DNA from: Tenderia sp965602225
GTDB lineage: Bacteria; Pseudomonadota; Gammaproteobacteria; Tenderiales; Tenderiaceae
DNA: 64,000 nt
Reading direction: 5' to 3'
Assembly (NCBI GenBank): GCA_965602225.1
Contig: CBFCYE010000003.1
Location: 69,727-133,726 of the forward strand
The notes beneath the pieces are model-generated. The model had not been told where the DNA came from and searched no databases. It was given only the letters and a program-made list of their open reading frames with translations. The translations under genes and the position numbers were made by a program. Positions 61,291 through 64,000 of this stretch are shown in pieces. Within the stretch, counting starts at the first letter, position 1, and each line of letters opens with the position of its first letter.

Positions 61291-62684
61291 TGGAGCACCA
61301 CGAGTTAATCGTCATCGGCGGTGGCCCCGCCGGGCTGGCCGCTGCTGCCAGTGCGGCACAGAGCGGCGTGGAATGTTTGCTTATTGATGAGCAGGCCACA
61401 CCCGGTGGCCAGATCTATCGGGCGACGGAGACCATCCCGAAACAGCGCGCCACCCTACTCGGGCCAGATTATCAATATGGTCGCAAGCTGGTAGATCAGT
61501 TCAACAACAGCGGTGCAGGCTACCTGCTCAACACCACGCTCTGGAACCTAAACAGTCAACGCGAGATAGGCATTCTGCGCGAAGGCAAGGCCTCGTTGAT
61601 GCAGGCCGATCGCGTCATCATTGCCAGCGGTGCGATGGAGCGTCCGGTCCCCTTTCCCGGCTGGACCCTGCCCGGTGTCATGACCGCCGGTGCCGGACAG
61701 ATTTTATTAAAGTCCGCCGGACTCGTGCCCAACGATGGTTTGGTTTTGGCGGGTGCGGGGCCACTGCTTCTGTTGCTCGCCTGGCAATATATGAAAGCCG
61801 GTGTCACCATCCACGCGATTCTGGATATGGCACCGCCCGGTAATCTTTGGCGCGCCCTGCCTCACCTACCCCGCGCCCTGCTTGCCCATCGCTACATCCT
61901 CAAAGGACTGCGTTACCAACTGGAACTGAAACGTGCCGGTGTCGCGTTTTATAACGGGGTTTCCGATCTTCACGCAGTTGGCGATAATGCATTGGCAGCG
62001 GTGGAATTTAAGCATGGCAACAACAAGAAACGTATCGAAACACCTTTATTGCTAACCCACTTTGGCGTCATCCCCGACAGCCATCTGAGTCGTTGCGCCG
62101 GTTGTGATCATCACTGGGATTCAGCCCAACTCTGCTGGCGACCTGTGAGCGATGAATGGGGTAACAGCTCGCTCGATGGTATTGCCATCGTCGGTGATGG
62201 CGCAGGTATTGGCGGCGCAGTGGCCGCACGACATGCCGGTCGTTTGGCCGGTTTTGAAAGCGCACACGCCCTTGGGCGAATGAGCGCCCGGCAACGCGAT
62301 GACGCAGCCCGCGAAGACCAGCGTTGGATGGCCGATGACCTGCGGGTACGCCCCTTTCTTGAAACCCTATTCCGTCCGCCATCTGCCTTGCTGAACGAGC
62401 CAAGCGATGAAACGATTGTCTGTCGCTGTGAAGAGATCAACGCCGGTACCATCCGCAGCGCCATTCGTGCCGGTCATGAAGATACCAACCAGGTTAAGTT
62501 TCTAACCCGCTGCGGCATGGGCCCCTGCCAGGGGCGCCAGTGTGACAACGCGGTGAGTCAGCTTGTCGCCTTTGAACATGGCGTCGACACCATGATCGCC
62601 GGTGGTTATCGCATCCGCCCACCGATTCGGCCGTTGAGCATCGAACAACTTGCCAATTTAAATTGTGCGGGAGAAGAACAATGA
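61290..62684 (+). CDS. FAD-dependent oxidoreductase, HcnB type (alpha subunit)
   Basis: A 464-residue flavoprotein. The FAD-binding motif HELIVIGGGPAGLAAAASAAQSG is at the N-terminus, and a second nucleotide motif (DGLVLAGAGPLLLLLAWQYMKAG) lies near residue 150. The C-terminal BFD-like segment (CRCEEINAGTIRSAIRAGHEDTNQVKFLTRCGMGPCQGRQC) holds four Cys for an iron-sulfur cluster. It has the same length as P. aeruginosa HcnB, but also matches alpha subunits of D-hydroxyproline and octopine/nopaline oxidases. Overlaps both neighbours, indicating an operon. Confidence 0.88.
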   Translation: MEHHELIVIGGGPAGLAAAASAAQSGVECLLIDEQATPGGQIYRATETIPKQRATLLGPDYQYGRKLVDQFNNSGAGYLLNTTLWNLNSQREIGILREGKASLMQADRVIIASGAMERPVPFPGWTLPGVMTAGAGQILLKSAGLVPNDGLVLAGAGPLLLLLAWQYMKAGVTIHAILDMAPPGNLWRALPHLPRALLAHRYILKGLRYQLELKRAGVAFYNGVSDLHAVGDNALAAVEFKHGNNKKRIETPLLLTHFGVIPDSHLSRCAGCDHHWDSAQLCWRPVSDEWGNSSLDGIAIVGDGAGIGGAVAARHAGRLAGFESAHALGRMSARQRDDAAREDQRWMADDLRVRPFLETLFRPPSALLNEPSDETIVCRCEEINAGTIRSAIRAGHEDTNQVKFLTRCGMGPCQGRQCDNAVSQLVAFEHGVDTMIAGGYRIRPPIRPLSIEQLANLNCAGEEQ

Positions 62685-63784
62685 ACGCCGACGTAGTCAT
62701 TGTTGGCGGTGGCCTCATGGGACTCTCTACCGCCCTACACCTGGCACGCCGTGGTAGCAAAGTCATTGTGCTCGAAAGGCATAGCCCAGGTCGCCATGCT
62801 TCCGGGGTGAATGCCGGTGGCTTGCGCCAGCTCAACCGTCACATTGCCGAAGTACCGCTCACGGTCGCCGCCGCCAAAATCTGGAAAAACATTGCCGAAC
62901 TGGTGGATAGCGACTGCGATGTTTTGCTCAATGGCCAGGTCAGAGTCGCCGAAACCGAAGCCGAACTACAAAGCTTGCAAGCACGCGTTGACCAGCTAAA
63001 TGCACAAGGTTTTACCCACGAACGGATCATCGATCAGGAGACACTCTACAAACTGGTTCCACGACTGGTAAAAGGCTGTGTCGGTGCACTCTATAATCCC
63101 GAAGATGGCTCCGCCCGTCCCTTCCACGCCACCACCGCCTTTCGCCAAAAAGCGCTCGCCCTAGGTGCGCAAATCAAAACAGGCGTTGAGGTGCTCGGCA
63201 TCGAGCAGAGCCACGATGGTTGGCGCGTCGATACCAACCAAGGGACATTCAGCGCACCGACCGTGGTCAACTGCGCAGGCGCCTGGGCCAACCACATCGC
63301 CACCGCGCTCGGCGAAGGCGTACCGCTCACACCCAAGGCGCCGATGCTTATGGTCACCGAGCGCCTACCGCCATTTCTCGATCTGGTGGTTGGAGCCGTT
63401 GGTCACAAACTCTCGTTTAAACAGATGCAAAACGGCACCGTAATTATCGGTGGTGCGCATTTGGCGCGTTTAGATATTGAACAGGAACGAACAGAAATAG
63501 ACTTCAGCAAACTTAAAACCAGCGCCCAAACCGTGACCACACTTTTTCCTCATATGGCACCCGTGCGCATCGTCCGCACCTGGACAGGCATCGAAGCATT
63601 TATGCCCGACAACATCCCGGTAATCAGCCCAAGCTCAAAAGCCGATGGGGTGTTCCATGCCTTCGGTTTTTCCGCCCACGGATTCCAGTTATCCCCCATC
63701 GTAGGCCGCATCATGTCCGAGCTTGTGCTCGACGGCAAAACTGACCTCCCCATCGAGCCATTCGACATACGACGTTTCAGCTAA
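62681..63784 (+). CDS. FAD-dependent oxidoreductase, HcnC/DadA type (beta subunit)
   Basis: A DAO-family flavoenzyme of 367 residues that would oxidise the amine substrate. FAD motif NADVVIVGGGLMGLSTALHLARRG, then RHASGVNAGGLRQLNRHIAEVPLT, and the C-terminal WTGIEAFMPDNIPVISPSS and FHAFGFSAHGFQLSPIVGRIMSEL. The ATG at 62681 overlaps the preceding stop (ATGA) and has GGGAGAAG upstream. With the two previous genes it makes the trimer seen in HcnABC cyanide synthase and in D-hydroxyproline or opine dehydrogenases. It is shorter than P. aeruginosa HcnC (417). The OCD and RidA neighbours favour amino-acid or opine oxidation over cyanide. Confidence 0.87.
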   Translation: MNADVVIVGGGLMGLSTALHLARRGSKVIVLERHSPGRHASGVNAGGLRQLNRHIAEVPLTVAAAKIWKNIAELVDSDCDVLLNGQVRVAETEAELQSLQARVDQLNAQGFTHERIIDQETLYKLVPRLVKGCVGALYNPEDGSARPFHATTAFRQKALALGAQIKTGVEVLGIEQSHDGWRVDTNQGTFSAPTVVNCAGAWANHIATALGEGVPLTPKAPMLMVTERLPPFLDLVVGAVGHKLSFKQMQNGTVIIGGAHLARLDIEQERTEIDFSKLKTSAQTVTTLFPHMAPVRIVRTWTGIEAFMPDNIPVISPSSKADGVFHAFGFSAHGFQLSPIVGRIMSELVLDGKTDLPIEPFDIRRFS

Positions 63785-64000
63785 AGGTGAAGGACGGCTA
63801 GCTAAGATTTAAGGTAGAGAGTCCGCTTTCGCGACATTCCAGGCAAATGGTTATTCAAGCTAAATGACTCCTTAGGGCACGGTGCTGACGATAGATCAGA
63901 ATTCCTGAGTAAAGCACCAGGTCAACTTGTGGATTTGTCTCTGTGCGGCCAACAAGAGCCATTTGTATAGAGGATGCTTGTAACGAATTTTCCTTGATAG
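63785..64000. other. Window tail without a recognised gene
   Basis: The 216 bases after the oxidation operon contain no convincing coding sequence or structured RNA. A minus-strand frame is open for about 34 codons at the window edge but is too short and incomplete to call. Confidence 0.4.

Noticed and set aside
63785..64000. A partial gene on the minus strand at the window edge (about 34 open codons).
   Set aside because: Too short and incomplete to separate from chance.

Overview
The window reads as chromosomal core of a free-living gammaproteobacterium outside the Enterobacterales. The evidence is gene content and order: rluC divergent from rne, a kdsB/Trm112/lpxK/exbD/exbB/comEC run, lolCD, a rluB-scpB-scpA-trpS run, a yciB-yciI-bolA run, smc-zipA followed by ligA remnants, a DksA with gammaproteobacterial zinc-finger and tip residues, and a SurA/LolA/LolCD/LpxK/KdsB outer-membrane repertoire. 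Base composition looks near 50% GC, and nearly every gene is compact and intact. No rRNA, prophage, insertion sequence or CRISPR array was seen. One tRNA (Asn, GTT) is present.

Layout. 1-4.1 kb: rluC (cut by the window edge) and RNase E with a long leader. 4.1-10.3 kb, mostly minus strand: LMW phosphatase, KDO and lipid A genes, ExbBD, ComEC. 10.4-19.5 kb: DUF2062, LolCD, a MagIII-like glycosylase, RluB, ScpBA, TrpS, a site-2 protease, a YciO-like protein and RNase AM. 19.6-21.3 kb: yciB, yciI, bolA and a small SurA/PrsA-like chaperone that lacks its parvulin domain. 21.4-29.6 kb: the zipA-smc division and segregation locus, where the native NAD+ DNA ligase gene has been replaced in place by a very divergent ligase. 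29.7-40.9 kb: queF, a sugar kinase, cysZ, deaD, an aminotransferase, a HAD phosphatase, dksA, acs, a candidate small RNA, tRNA-Asn and an Smr protein. 40.9-51.1 kb: an envelope export cassette (SPOR/beta-barrel protein, LolA-like protein, RND permease), mfd and an orphan FapA/DUF342 protein. 51.2-59.0 kb: small regulators and unknowns (histone H1-like, RraB-like, VF530, SrmB-like helicase, TPR, PilZ, a lipoprotein, PPK2). 59.3-63.8 kb: an amino-acid/opine oxidation cluster (RidA, ornithine cyclodeaminase family, three HcnABC-like flavoenzyme subunits).

Most notable. (1) Both ends of the native ligA survive as fragments (N-terminal about 115 codons at 23540-23917; C-terminal BRCT end at 21363-21455) and flank a complete 652-residue NAD+-ligase-like gene whose adenylate pocket departs from the LigA consensus. 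This looks like an in-situ replacement of a normally essential gene. (2) A strong consensus promoter and an intrinsic terminator enclose about 200 bases with no gene between acs and tRNA-Asn; the predicted RNA has a hairpin with a CCUCCC loop, as in anti-Shine-Dalgarno small RNAs. (3) Several proteins have lost or altered a defining part: the SurA-like chaperone, an HD-GYP protein without its HD pair, and a glycosylase with Glu at the usual catalytic Lys. (4) The RidA/OCD/flavoenzyme cluster has a series of TCACATAA repeats upstream.

Functionally the window joins envelope biogenesis (KDO and lipid A synthesis, lipoprotein export, RND export), RNA metabolism (RNase E, an RraB-like inhibitor, two DEAD-box helicases, two pseudouridine synthases, RNase AM) and chromosome maintenance (SMC, ScpAB, ZipA, ligase, Mfd). 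All calls come from reading the sequence; no searches were run.
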